Below, piece by piece: positions 50,201 through 63,587 of a DNA stretch of 64,000 nucleotides (position 1 is the stretch's first letter; the number at the start of each line of letters is the position of its first letter). The position numbers were made by a program, and so were the translations under genes. The stretch spans positions 11,875,024 through 11,939,023 of the forward strand of contig NC_044576.1 in assembly GCF_901933205.1 (NCBI RefSeq), given 5' to 3'. Under the pieces are notes generated by a model, which worked only from the letters and a program-made list of their open reading frames with translations, was not told where the DNA came from and did not search any database. The DNA is from Camarhynchus parvulus. Taxonomy: Eukaryota > Chordata > Aves > Passeriformes > Thraupidae.

Positions 50201-51300
50201 ACACCTGTAGTCTTTTACCACTGGCTAGCTCCACTCCTGTGCCAGAGAAAGGGAAGGGTAGCTGCTGGTCTAGGACCTGGCTGCACATAAACTCTTCTAT
50301 GATGGGGGCTCATTCCCAAATACAGCAGTGAAGAGCACAGACTTGTAGCAGATGGACAGAAAAGGTCCCTGCATGGGGCAGCTTTTCATTCTGCCTGCTG
50401 GCCGCAGCATGCGGCCACTCAGTGCTCCTTCCAAGCCGCCAACACAAAGCCACACAAGGCAGGAACACCATCCCCCCCCAGATCCCTGCATCCATCCTTT
50501 CTTACAGACAGCACCAGCACATTGCTGGGGAGTCCTGTGGCAGCTGTGAACAGGCAGGGAGGTTTCCTTCACAGGGTGAGGAGGTGTTATATCGGACTGT
50601 GCGTGACTTGGCTTCTCCCTTGAACTGCGCCAGGGGGAAACTGAAAGAGCCTTCCAAAATGTTTGGACTGGGTAATCCTGCTCCTGGAGGTCTCACCATG
50701 CCTCAGGCAGATGGCAAAACCAGTTTCCAGCCTGCAGGTGCAAAAGAATCAAGCCAGAACTCTTCAGACACTCAGCAGACATCTAACATCCTGAGTGGCC
50801 ACTGCCCTGACTGTGTGTGCCAATAAGCTTGTGCATGACACCCCCGGGGCTCACACTGCCATCCCTCAGCTACTTGGACATGCTGCTGCCCCAGTTAACA
50901 CAAGGCATCACCCAGGGATCAGCACTCACCCCCTACTCTTCTGTGGGAACAAAAAATGCAAGTAATGAGCCAGACATGCAAAGTGAAATTACCCGAACTC
51001 CACTAGCAGCTTACAGTAACTTGCCTGCCTCTGGAAGAAATCTGGGAGATTTTAAAGGACTCCTGCCTCATGCAGGCTGTGGGGAAGGTGATATGCAAAA
51101 AGAAGTGTGCTGTGCAAAGTAAGTTCCTCCATGTCCTCATCTGTGTTTCACTCTCATGCAGTCTTCACTTTGTGCTATGGCCAACCATCCCTCTGAAGAC
51201 CATAACACACATATGGGGAAATATGGAGAACACATACTGTGAAGCTCCTGTTCTTAACACTGCATGTAAAATGAAGCTGAAAGAGTGAGGTTTTTGCTAA
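50201..51300. other. GC-raised patch with exon-like features, unassigned
   Basis: Two successive plus-strand frames are open: 50422-50826 and 50817-51122. The second has an acceptor-like CCATCCCTCAG near 50868 and a strong donor, CAAA/GTAAGT, at 51119, which would outline an exon of about 250 bases. The translations are not recognised and show no domain. Codon-level evidence is lacking and the first frame ends in a stop, so this may be a non-coding transcript or chance. A C8 run lies at 50472-50479. Confidence 0.15.
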
Positions 51301-54300
51301 TGAGACAATCGAATGGCTCACTGCTGTCCTAAAAGCTGGTTCCACTCCTGGCCACGCTCTTCTGCTGCCAACCTTGTGTTGGCTCTGTCATTCGACAGAC
51401 TACAGAAACCTATTCCCTTCAGCTCAGCAAAGACCCAGAAGGGTGGATGTCTTTGGGCAGTTTAGTGAGCCGATCCAGCTAAATCAGGAAGACTTAATGG
51501 TGGGCAGCTACATACTTGCCTAACTAGGAGAGCTGACCTACTCAAGGGGATGCAGTGCAAACACAGGAGCAGGAGATCCATCTTCCCCTTAGCTGGTGGC
51601 TTCAGTTATCTTACAGAACTTCACTGAAAAATGCTAGATCACAACCATCCCAGAACTCTTTCCTTTAACCTGACCTGAGATACTTGCACTACTGAAAATA
51701 TAAATAAGAATTACAATTACATAGGTTTGCTCTCTTATCATGCTACAGCTCTCCTCAAAGCATAGACCTTTATTAGAACGTCAGCTAATGTGTTTATATA
51801 TTTCCTTGCACAAGAGTACCCTATCTTTAGTCACAAAAGACTGACAGTAAAGCAGACAGCACTTTTCCCAGCATTAATATATTATTCTACAGTTATGTTA
51901 ACCTCTCAACTCTCTCTTCTAGACCAATACACTTAGAATAGCCAAAGCCTTTTTGTACCTAGTATTTCTTGACCTAGAGTTCTTAAACTCTGTCACGTTC
52001 TGCCCATTTCCTCTGCTGAAATGGCTGACATCCCAGCTTTTATCTTCTTTGATGCTTTCTTTTTCCAAATAACAACCTAACCAAACTGCACAGAAACTTG
52101 CTTTTTACATATCTTACAGATTACCGCACAGGCTTAAGTACACAGACTGAAAAGAGGGACTGAAAAAAAACATCCTACAACATCTTCATGTTAAGTCTTA
52201 CAAGATTCTGATTTCTCTGGGTACACTTGAGCTCCTACTCATGGGAACACCATGTGGACAGCAAAGGCAGGACAAAAAAATTACCAAAAATCAGACCAAA
52301 AAAACCCCCCACCTTTTCTGTAAACTTTGCTATGTTTTTATGTTCTTGCATTTGAACGTTCTGATAAACAAAATCAGAAAAATACTTTCCTTCTTTTTCT
52401 TCTAATTCTTCGCATTTAATTTCAGTAGAAAAAAATTCTTTCAAAATCCAGCATTTGGAATAATAAAAAGTGGCATTCTAACAGGCAATCCAATAATTTT
52501 AAAAATTCTGTGGTATTTCAACAACTGTTTAGTTGAGAACAATGTAAACAGTTTACTGTTAATCCTCCTATGTTACCACAATTGCAGCTTCTCCTTGTAC
52601 AACAGACAATATTACATGTGTTGTTGCCAGTGACAGATTGCCTGCACCTTTCCAGTAAGGGTACACCAGGCTTCAAAGATATAGTCAAGCTCAGAAAATC
52701 TAGTGCATAAAAACCCACAAGCAGATAAAAGTCTGAAATATATAGATAATTGATAGTAGATAAAGCAAAGGCCAAAAGCAGCCCAGGCTGCTGCCAGAAG
52801 GCACAGGGCTGCCCCACGACTGCTGCTGCAGCTCTCCACATTGGCTGAACAGGAATAGTAGTAGCAAGGGGAATGGCAGGCGAGGTGGGAAGTTTTCCAG
52901 AACGAGATTTACAGCCCTGCTATTTAAATATACCTTGCATAATAGCACATGAAAAGGGGTCAGTACTAGGACAATACTCTGCAAGACTCAGTTTATAAAA
53001 ATAAAGCAGACAGCTTGAACATGAAGTACAATTTACACACCGCTATGGAGAGAATTCTTACTTTTTCAGCACCATGTCACCTTTTTTGTCTTTTTGTAAA
53101 ACCTTTAGTTCATTTCCACCCTTCTGCCCCTGAAAAGAGTTATAAAAATCTGTAGCTAGGGAGAAAGGAGATTAAAAAATTAAAAGAAAAAATCAGAAAA
53201 AAGGAAAAAAGAGAAGGCAATGTGATGCACCAATCATTCTGAGTGTGTGTAGAGAAAGTGAGTGGTGGGATGAGGCTGTGAGCAGGAGAGCAGACAGCCC
53301 TGGCTGATGGGGCACCACTGACAAGAGGCAAGATTATTCCCTCCATCACTCAGGGATGTGAGTGCTGCTCTCTGTCCTCTCAAGAGGTCACCATCTCTCA
53401 CAGGCTACCACACCAAATTCCCAGGCTTCTCCTAGGCCAGGCTTAATGGAAAAGGTTTATAGAACCCAGAAAGGAAGGCGGGAACAACCACAGCTACTCC
53501 CACCAATCATAAAATTAGTGTCTCCTGAGTCTCTCCCAGCTGTACTCATCAACTCTGGGGTTCGGTTTTTTCCACAGGGCTGTGAAAAATCAATGAGATT
53601 TGTGCTGCAAACTGATCATTATGACAGGGAAAGCTCTGCAATGAAATTGATTTGTGTAACTCTAACACCACTAAAACTCCCCCACAACTTTAGGGGGGCA
53701 CACACTCAAGAACTAAGACAAAAAGGTGTGAGGGCTAAAGCACATTTCTAAGCTGAGTCTTCCTTATTAAAGAAAATTAGCTTTGAAACAGTTCAAATGA
53801 AAGAAAAATAGCAGAGATGTGGAGTGAGAAATAGTTCAGTAAATTAATGAAACCAGACTCATACATTTTATAAATTACATGCAGCAGCAAAGATTAAAGA
53901 TTCTGATTTGTCCCCTGTGTTTTGTCCTCATTTCACCTCCTCACAAGTGTAGCACTTGACTATCTGTATTTCCATAAAATCTCAAACACTAAATATGGAA
54001 AGTCTAACATGAATACGGAAAAGAGAAAGCCATAATGAGAAACAAAAAAAGCTGGCTGTCATTTTCACCCACAACTAATAGTTAAGTAGCTTGCACCAAA
54101 ATAAGTCCACCCTGAATCAAGCACCTTGGTCAGTTCAGCAGGTGCACCACACAATAGACGAAGCACTGAAGCAGGAATTGAGAGCTGTTTTCTGTCTTTA
54201 ACACTTCACTTTTCAACATGATTTGTGACAAACTAAGTCTCTTGTGGAAGGAAAAACAGGGACTCACAACTGCAGACTCAAATGTTGAAGTTTTGAGGCA

Positions 54301-55200
54301 CAGACTGCCTGTTGCTTTGAATGACCAAGATGAGGGTCCACTTGCCAGTGAAGATTAGTCCCTGCTGTAATACAAATGGTAATGAAAGAACTACAAGAGG
54401 GTCTCATCATTTAAAGCACTTGGAGCTGCAGCCTGTTCTTCCTACAGAAAGTGCTCAGCTCTCTGGGGGAAATGGCACATATGCACCAGAACCAGTATCT
54501 GCAGTGACATCAAACAGCAGACTCCAAGTAAGACCGCGCACACGTTCCAGCATTTGGAAGCAGGACAGTACACACTCACATCACAGTGCTGCACCTGATG
54601 AACAGACACAGTGTGCATCTGAATGGCATCTACCTGACTCACAGGAACAACCAAGTACAAGTCCAGACACATGTGTGATTACAGGTACAAAAACCCTCAC
54701 AACATCACACAAGAATCACACATCCATTTTACTCTTCCACAGGCTGTATTACTAAATTGCTGCAAATCCTAACCCAAATCAGTAGAAACTTAAGTACATA
54801 ATAAGATACTGTATAGCAAATAATGACAATTATCAGTTACTCAATAAAATCTTTTTCAAAGACCAAAACATACAAACCCCATCCAGTTTTATTAGATTAA
54901 ACAACCTTATCAGACAAGGTTTGTCTCCACTACCATTAATTAAGGAAGTTTGGAACATATTTCAGGAACAAAGTGACTAATCCCACCATAATGGTTTGCT
55001 TTGCTTTCAATCTGCTTAGCTGCCCTCCATTCTGGGTCAATTTGTACTTATTCCTAGAGAAGAAGCACAAAATACAACCAGAAGAGTAGATATCCCATGG
55101 CACAAATGTCTTCACCATAATTCTTTTCCTCCTATTACCACGCTAGTGGAGCTCAAAGATGGTGCCCACCACTCCTCAAACATCAGGTACCTATTGTGCA
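51301..55200. other. Non-coding stretch, no gene recognised
   Basis: A perfect left half of an RE1/REST site (TTCAGCACCATG, 53065-53076) lacks the right half. A-rich purine sequence covers about 53155-53217. A Ser/Thr-rich 144-codon plus frame (54321-54755) has an acceptor-like TTCTTCCTACAG near 54447 and a donor-like ACAG/GTACAA near 54685, but matches no known family. No RNA gene or mobile element is evident. Confidence 0.5.
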
Positions 55201-58200
55201 AATGTCATCAAGCAAAGGAGAGAGTTCAATTTCCCCAAGAGACACTTCCACGAGAGAAAATGATAGACTTCATAACAAGTTTGCAATGCAAATAAGCAAG
55301 TTAAAAGCCTTAATGGTATGACTCAACACCATTTTAAGTGGGCAGAAGTGTTCTGTTACGTCCCATTGCTAATTTCTTCTTAAACATTAATTATACTCTA
55401 GTGAGAGGAATTATGTATTTGCAAGCAGGTGTCGGTGGCCTGTTGAAACAATCATGCTGTGGTACATTTCTTCATAGCAACAGAGGAACTTCTGTTCTCT
55501 GAAGACCATATTAATTGGTAAAAGCATAAAATATATAAACATATCTATAAATGCACAAAATGTATCATACAGAATTTTTGGTCACAATATTCAGGAACAA
55601 TAGAAGCTACAGACATGCAATATAGTATTTAATTTCTGTGTTACACATTACATTTCTTTCAGAAGTGACTGGATTAGTGGACCCCTGTGAAAGAAGACAA
55701 TTCATTCCCATGAAGAACTTTTAAGCATACTTAGGAAGGTTTAAATACTGTGTTTGGAGCAGGTAGAAGCTATAGCAAGTGGTTTGGTGCCTACAGCTCA
55801 AGAACAGACTGTAATGAGGAACAGAGTGCAAACAAAACTGAGCCTCAGAGAAAACGGAAGGAGTTTCTCAGGGACAGAAAAGACTACAGAGTTTTAGGCA
55901 ACTCAGAAATCCACTGAGCTGGATAAAATCTGCTCTCAGTTTAAGACCCACCTGCAGAAACAGAGCAGAAAAGAGCAAGTTGCTCATAAACTCTTATTTT
56001 CACTTTTTTAATTCAGCATGCTTTGTATTTCTTTTTTCTATTTAAAAAGGCAATTACTCCAGTATTTATAAAAATAAACTCTTGCTTTCAGAAATTAAAA
56101 GCTTTTATGGTTTTTTTGAGTAGTTCACCATAGGAATAGGTGTAGGCACATCCAGCTCTGAGCTCCAGGTAATTCAGTGTCCTCTTGATTCCCTACCAGA
56201 AAGATAATACCTAGCAATCTAGCTTGGTCCTAGAACCAAATGCCAAATGCACAGCAGCTGGGATTCTTTTGCATAAGGTACTAGCCACACAGGCATGTAA
56301 CAAGCCCAAAATATTACCTCAAATGCTTGAAATCATGACCTTGTCTTTATTTCAGAAGTCAAACTATTGTCAGACTGGATTTTGCAGCATAAAGGAAAGG
56401 GGAAACCCTGAGCAGGACCTCTAGACTAGAATCTTTGTGATTTCACAGTCAAAACCAACAGTTCAGTAGGACCAGATTAAAAAGGCTGAGGACAAAGACA
56501 CCAAATCTTACTTGCTGTTCAACAAACCATTCTTAAAACATATGAACAAAGAGTAAGCTGCCCAAGTTCATACATGGTACCCCTTTAGGAAGTGTGTTTA
56601 TCCATGCTGTAAGAGCTGAAGTAGTAATACCAAATGCTGGCAAGAGCCAAGTTCTTCTCCTGTAGACCTCAAGTGTGTGGTTACACTGCTCTGACACGCC
56701 CATGCTATTCCCAGAACAATACAAATATTTCTGCAAAAGGTTGTGCTATGTGAACGTACCAGAGGAGGGTAGTATTTGCTTGGGCATCTCTCTATGGCAC
56801 ACCATTGTGTTGCTTAGGAATGCCCTAAAATAGCAATCAATTGCTGAACGTTTTGTTAATCTGCATGGCAATTATTTACTCAGTGCTCTTGGTCCCATAC
56901 AAGTCTACTATCAGGTTTTGACCCTTTTTTTAATCTCCAGATGGCATTCACTTGGGAAGAGTATAATGGTCGGGCACCTTCAGCTCCCTCAACGTGAAAA
57001 TTTCTGATGGAAAGTTGTTTTTTAATGTACAGCAGAGTGTCTGGTCTCCCACTGTAATCTCAGAATATTAGAAGATATATTTGGACATTGTACAGGGGGA
57101 CAACTGGGCCAATTTACTTTGAAGAAAGTCTGTCATTTCTCACTAAAAGATTAACAACAAATCTTGTACTACTGTTGGACTCCCTTTTTCCTTTCTATGA
57201 AAGGACATTATCATTTCTTATTATTCTGTTCCCTCATTAACATCAAATCTGGAGGTTTGAAATCTCAACAATTATGACAGTAATCACAATTTACAATCAA
57301 AATAAGATTAAAACCTGGTTAAATTAATATAACATGCTGTTTTCCTCAAACAGCAAAAGCTAGAAGCCTGCTGAAATGCAGCATTCTCATCCCAGCAGTG
57401 AGTGTTCTGTGCTTTATGCTGCTCTAGCAGCTGCAGCCCATCTATTTGTTTTATTTGGCCTTTTGAACATCTGCATAACTTGCATTCTTCAGATACTAGG
57501 TTACTTCTTTTTCTGGATGTGGGGGTGGAGAAAAGGGAAGGGTGACAGAGCCCAACAGCATACCTGATTTTGAAGTCCACCACACCTGAAGTCAGACACA
57601 CAGACTTCCAGGCTTTAGATATTTTATACTCATAGAAAAAATGAAGAAAAACCTTTATTTTCAGGTACAACTTTTAACAATTCACTTCTAGGTATGTATA
57701 ACAAAATTATTAGTAAGAAAACCAGCACAACAACAATGCATTCACAGCTCCAAAAACATTAATTCAGCCAACTCCTATGGCTTAGTGGAAGCTATAGTCT
57801 GTGAAGAGCTAGAAGAATAATTAACAGATCACCTCTGACCTAAAGTCTGCTAATTATTACAACTAAGTCCCTTAGCACAGTGATAGCACAATAAATGGGC
57901 ATAAAACATGCAGGCCTTCCTATGGATACTGTTTAGACTATTGCAACCACTTTGTTAGAAGTGTGGGTCAAAACCCACCACCGAGAATTATTTGTCCTTT
58001 TTTTTCCCTCCCCAGTCAGTACTTCTCAGGCTTCACTGCCTGCTCAAACAGTTTGTGACAAGCACAGGAAATGAGAGAATGAGAATCACCGGTGACAGAG
58101 GAAGCCAGGCAGTGAGAAGTTTGCAAGATTGTTTGCTGCCGTAATTTGCCTTGGTGCATGAATTAATACCACACCAAATTTTACTAAGTCCTACCTACAG

Positions 58201-60050
58201 TCATCATGAAAACCAGCAAAAGCTGCCCCTAGACTCTAAGTCAGTATAATCTACTGAAGGAAAGTACAAATCAAAGCACAGATCAGATTCACTGTAAACT
58301 ACCAGAGTTCCAGCAGATTCACATCAATTTATATAATTTGTCTTATAAGTCCAAATAATGGTAGCTCACCAAGCCTCTAACACAGACAAGTAAAGAGACT
58401 AGGAAAAAACCTTGAAACTAGGGAAGGCAGTGCCAACTCTCCAGGAAAGGACAGGCATATTATAGAAAGGAATAACCAGACCTGCAGCAGCAGCCATCAG
58501 CTTCAGAAGCAACCATGATTAAATAATATGTCAAATTAAGGCACACGTAAAAACATGCCATATTTCCCACTATAGTCCAACTGCCTTTGTTTAATAAAAA
58601 ATAGGTTTTTTTCAATAAGTTTCAACTTCTTTCAAAGTTACACCTCATTTCTAGTTAGTCATGAAGATCAGATTAGAAACTACCTGGTCTTTTCACACAT
58701 TGCAACACTCATTAAGAAGCAATGACTCCTGACCTTGGATTAAGAAATCTGAGGCAGGTTAGATTGTCAGCCTGAAATGAATGACACTTAATTGCTCCAT
58801 CAAAACATTAAATGTAACTCTGAAGAAATGTTCACATGCACAAATAATTATTTTTCCAACTGCACTGTCTGACCTAATTAAAACCCCTCTACCTACAAAT
58901 CTTGTCCTGACAATTAAACAGAAATCTCTTTGAATCTTTATTTTCACACTAAGTACTAGTTTTAAATTTCTAAAGCGGAGAAACATCAAACCAAAATTGT
59001 TTCTTAAGGTGACTTATTTCTCATTTTTGCTAAGATTTCTTTAATGAACAACTATAGTCCCCAAAAGACGACAGCAACAGGATGAGGCATTACAACACTT
59101 CCCATCTCTTTTCATCTGGCAAGTAGGTAATGCTTCAAACATCTTTAATTTCCTATAGCCACAGGGGACTTTAAAGGAATCCAAGAGAAACTTGTAGACA
59201 CTACTGAAAATCATCAATAATTGCAGCAGCCTTCTGGTTTCAGCCATATTTACCATTCACATCTTCTGTCACATAGGGAAGAGTGGTTGTGGATGACATC
59301 AGACATTTCAAGAACCATTTCACACACTTAGCTCTTCCCTGCAAACAGCTCATCTCCATACAAGTGAGAGAGATGGAAAAAGCTGGAGGAACTCTTAACA
59401 AAGAACATTTTGCTATTAAACTGGGCAAGTAAAATCTATTAAAACTATTCACAAATGACTGAGAAAAGTCTCAGTTAAATTGCTTAAAATTTCCTGCATA
59501 AAGAATTCTCTGTCTGGGAGAGGTTGTTTTGAAGAGGAAAAACAAATTCAGGAGAAAACATGAATATCTGATCACAGAAATAATTTATTTGGACCATTTA
59601 GAGAACAAATCCAAAACCTGCAAGTGGGCTTCTGACTTCATAATGGAAGCGTCAGTCAAGTTTAGCTGTTCTCATCCACAAAAAACCCAGCCTCAATACA
59701 CAGCCAATGTGTGTGTGTCACTATTACTAATAACACTTTTGCACTAATGTACAATAAATTACACTTTCTCCTTTCTAATGAAGCTGGTTTTTAAAATCAG
59801 CTAAAACTTGATCTTATTGAGGTGTCTTAGTACAACAAATGTATGAAGGATTTTGATTCCATCAGTTTTATTTTCCACCCTTTTAGCCTGTTTGATTCTA
59901 TATAAAATACTAAAGAACTCCTTTAAGCAGCCCCTTGACTTCACTGGGGAACACATTACCTACATCTCTGTTAGCACAAGCACACATTGAGCACGAGAAA
60001 GCTGCAGCCATTGAGGTTCTAAATGTTGTTTTATCATCCTAGCAGCAAGT
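55201..60050. other. Non-coding stretch with possible conserved elements
   Basis: An octamer ATGCAAATAAGC lies at 55286-55297; the same 12-mer occurs at 5697-5708. About 55360-55520 (GCTAATTTC, ACATTAATTATAC, GAATTATGTATTTGC) and 58060-58190 (GATTGTTTGCTGCCGTAATT, CATGAATTAATACC) look like conserved non-coding DNA. Frames are short and unassigned. A TG run lies at 59708-59718. No splice-bounded coding segment was convincing. Confidence 0.5.
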
Positions 60051-60059
60051 CACACTATA

Positions 60060-60300
60060 AACTGCAATAAAATCCCGTAACATTTTATTCATATTCACGG
60101 TCATATTAGGTCAAGTGCTTGTGAATAAACTCTAGAGGACGGAGGTCTGGCTTTGAGACCATTGTTACCAATTTGTTGCATTTTAATAGATTTATTATCC
60201 AGCTCAAATTGCAGACAAGTGACTTAATTTCATCAGGGACAAAATGTTTGTAAGATAAGTTTGAAAAGAGCATGAGGAAGAAAAATAAACATGCATCTAT
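60060..60300. promoter_or_regulatory. Candidate conserved element with a DR4 nuclear-receptor site
   Basis: CGGTCA (60098-60103), a TATT spacer and AGGTCA (60108-60113) form a direct repeat with 4-base spacing, the arrangement used by thyroid hormone receptor and LXR heterodimers with RXR. The first half-site differs by one base from AGGTCA. The surrounding sequence is free of repeats, carries isolated CpGs and homeodomain words, and resembles conserved non-coding DNA. Receptor binding and conservation are untested. Confidence 0.3.
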
Positions 60301-63300
60301 ATAAGTATTCTTAGAGCTGCCCAGACACATTAGATGATGATGTTGTTCTGGTAACTGTGACACCACACTAGTACACATGCTTCAAGTCACTCCATTAATA
60401 ATAATGTTTTGCCACAAAAAATGCAGACCAGTGTTAGTGATACAACCATTTACAGTCTTCAAATATAATAACCAAAAGCAGATACATTTGCTCAATACAA
60501 AACCCTTGTAAATACTGCTGCACCTCAACAATGTGGTACAAATGCAGCATCTGTATTTCTTGGATACCGAATTTTAAAAGTCCATCAGCTCCTTACAGGA
60601 TAGCCAATATCCTTTTTTCTCATCTTAATGCTAGCCAGTTTGCTGAAAGTGTTATTTAATCTAATTATGGAATATCTCTCATAGCATAAATATTCCAAGT
60701 TCTACAGCAGGCTTCCATTTGTAACTCAAGAGTAGTATAAAAACAAGAGTTAATTGCCTGTACAAATATTTCAGGGTAGCGTTTACGTAATCTACAGTAC
60801 ATTAAGTACCAGAGTTGTGCTCTACTGATAGGTGAAAGAACAACTCTGAAAGGCAACTGCGTTGCCAATTAGCTTTCAACAAATATGTACACAAGCTGTG
60901 CTTGCAGGCTTGTGCTCAGTTACCTCATTCTCCTCAGACTGCTTGCTTTTATAATGGTGAACTCCCTTCTACTCAAATGCCCAGCTAACTTCACACTGAT
61001 GGAACAAGGGAAGATGGCATATTTTATTTAGTTGGAGTTGTAACCCATCCAAATTTAAGATCATGACCTGTGACCAAAGCCACACGCCAGTCACAAAGAC
61101 TGAAAACAAATTCCTTAGTCATGTTAGCAGGGGAGAGAAATTAAAAAAAAAACATTGAAAAATCTTCTGTTGTAGTTAGTCCAGAGAGGATGAGGATCTG
61201 TTTGAGAAAAACATCCCACAAGTCCCAGCTCCTGTGTGTCAGTTCTCCTCAAGGAGGCTGAGCCAAGAACATGTACACCCACGTGCATTAGCTCCCTGCA
61301 GCAACACCATGTTTTTACCCAACAGAGTTGTACACAAATTAAGAAATAAACCTAAGTTCACAAAACCACATGAAGAGATTAATGTTTGCAGTCTTTGGGC
61401 AAATCTGCATGGTGCTCCACCCAGAAAACAGACTTCTTTTAACTCAGGAAAGCTGATTACCTTGGGCAGAGCCCTGTGCCTAGGACACTACTGCTTTGCT
61501 TTGGGTACCCAGATTTTGTCACTGGGCAGTAGTTTGGCTGTCACTGGACACCAGTGTGCACATTTTTTGTTTTCTCTTCATAACTTGCTGTGTAGACTAC
61601 AGCTATCCACATTGTACTGGAATAGGTCTACAAGAAATATTTTGCAATTAGTCTTCCAATAAATGTTAAAACAGAGCTTTCTGCAGTGCTTCAAATATTC
61701 AGCCCTTTTCATAAAACATTTTAATCCCAACTCTCCTGTTCCCCTTCCTTGCCTCCAAATTTAAAAAAACAAAGTTATTGCAGTTACTAAGATAGAAACA
61801 TTCTGCAGAATCAAGAGAGTTAAACCAATTCCAGAATTCTGCTTCATAAATTCCTTTGGTTCACATAATTTATGTTATATAAATTGTAATTTTGATAATA
61901 AGGCAGCTGAAAATAAGTCTAGTCTTGTAAGTTGTGTGGGTGTATGGTTATGCTTATATAAAAGTTCAGTTATCCACATTACTTCATAAATGTATGTTTA
62001 AGTATGTTTTCATGGATATCTATGCTCTCTGTGGGCACGTTTTCTTCAAGTATTTAAGAAAAGTATCACTATGCCATATAGTGTAAAGCTTGTGAAACCT
62101 TTTTGTTAGGTAAAAGTCAGCAAAGCCAGTTCTTCAGCTAGTAACCTCATTGCTATTAAACCGGCTGGAGAGGGAGAGAGAGGAAGGCGGCATGGTGAGA
62201 CACGAAAGTGGAGCAGGGAGCTGTATGCCCGTGCTACTGCTGAGCTACAAAAGTAACTTCCCTTTCATTTTCTGTAAAGCAGTCCATATCTGGACTCTGC
62301 TACAACAGAAAGGATTGCCTGATGATCGTTCTCAGGCAGCCTAAAGATACCAGAGAATAACCAGCTGTTCCTTTGATTCATTTGTGTGTGATGGTCAGTT
62401 TAACATACTGACCATGTGGGTCCTTCCTTTGCTGACACAGTGAACGGCACAAACAAGCCCCCCTACTTTTTTTTCTCTTTTCAGCGACTGTTTTGGAAAT
62501 GCATTGCTCTCAAATGCCAAGCTGGGATGTCTGTTTCCCAGAGTGGCTTATTTGCCTACAACTTTAGCCTTTCTCCAAACCAGGTATTTGAACTTCTGTT
62601 GAGGGCCAGAGCACCAGACGTGCATTTCAACAAAACAACAGGGTCAGCTTAAATTTACTTTCAAGTGCAGCAGTACTGAAAAACAACTCAGACCAGCTTG
62701 TGTAGCTTAGGTTGTGTACCTGAGCCTGAGCAAATGAACACCTCCTTGCTCCTGGGTGTGACAGGCCACTGCCTCCCATTAGGGAGGATGAGCAACTGCA
62801 GTCGCAGTGCCACTGTGTTGGGACAGAGCTTTCACACCTCTTCACTTACAGTGACATTTCCTCCAACAAAACCTCAGCTGTTCATGTGCCTTTACAGGTC
62901 TTTAACAACGGGCTTTAAAGCCCAAATTCAACTTCTCAGATAAGGAAGGGAATTCAAAAACTCATTTCTGATGCACCTCTTCCAGATCACAGAGGCCTTG
63001 GGATGAGTAACATACCCATGCACATGGTGGGTTAAAGAAGAAAAGCTATATACTAAGTACACAAATTACTTGGAATGCACTGCAACAGTATCAAAATAAA
63101 AGTCTAAAAATACATATGGTGACAGGACTAAAATAATTATTAAAGAAGGGCCATAGAAGAAAAATAATTTGCAGAAATAATACAAGCCTTATAGGAAGCT
63201 ATGTTATTACATTATTTTTTAAGTTTCAAATTGTGTGTATATACATATGAACATACAGTTTCACATATCATACTGCAGTATCTAAGTAGTCAGATTTTTT
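60301..63300. other. Non-coding AT-rich stretch, no gene recognised
   Basis: Open frames up to 142 codons (61234-61662, plus) have no recognisable domain. A minus-strand segment ending at GAGAATGAG/GTAACT near 60922 is open, but its acceptor is poor. An A10 run lies at 61143-61152. 61.9-62.1 kb is T/A-rich. No mobile element or RNA gene was seen. Confidence 0.55.
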
Positions 63301-63538
63301 ATTATCACCAATTACTCACACAGTAACATATGTTGCTCTGTTTTAGCTTACATTTAGATGTACATAATCATTATTCTCCATACACTTCAAAACTTCCTTG
63401 TCCTTCCCCACACAGTACATACACCAGACCTTTCCAATTATATCAACTGCAGTTTTATTCCAATGTAATGATGGTACAACTTGTAAATGATACATATATA
63501 GAACAAGCTATGCACCAAATTGTATTTCCTCCTCCTAG

Positions 63539-63587
63539 AAAAAGGTCTGAAGAGGAACAAAAGATTTATGCTGCTGCCCTTCGATAA
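63539..63587 (+). other. Possible terminal coding exon (unassigned)
   Basis: A good acceptor, TTGTATTTCCTCCTCCTAG, ends at 63538. The sequence after it reads, in the open frame, KRSEEEQKIYAAALR then TAA at 63585-63587: a charged, helix-like C-terminus with plausible amino-acid usage. An ATTAAA-type poly(A) signal variant occurs near 63622, but no AATAAA is close. I do not recognise the peptide. The frame is also open upstream to 63330, so the segment may be part of a chance 85-codon frame. No upstream exon was identified in the window. Confidence 0.15.

Noticed and set aside
53065..53076. REST/RE1 site
   Set aside because: Left half is perfect but the right half is absent at any permitted spacing.
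54321..54755. Ser/Thr-rich 144-codon frame with splice-like edges
   Set aside because: Length is within chance expectation, low-complexity composition, no known family. The splice words alone are not enough.
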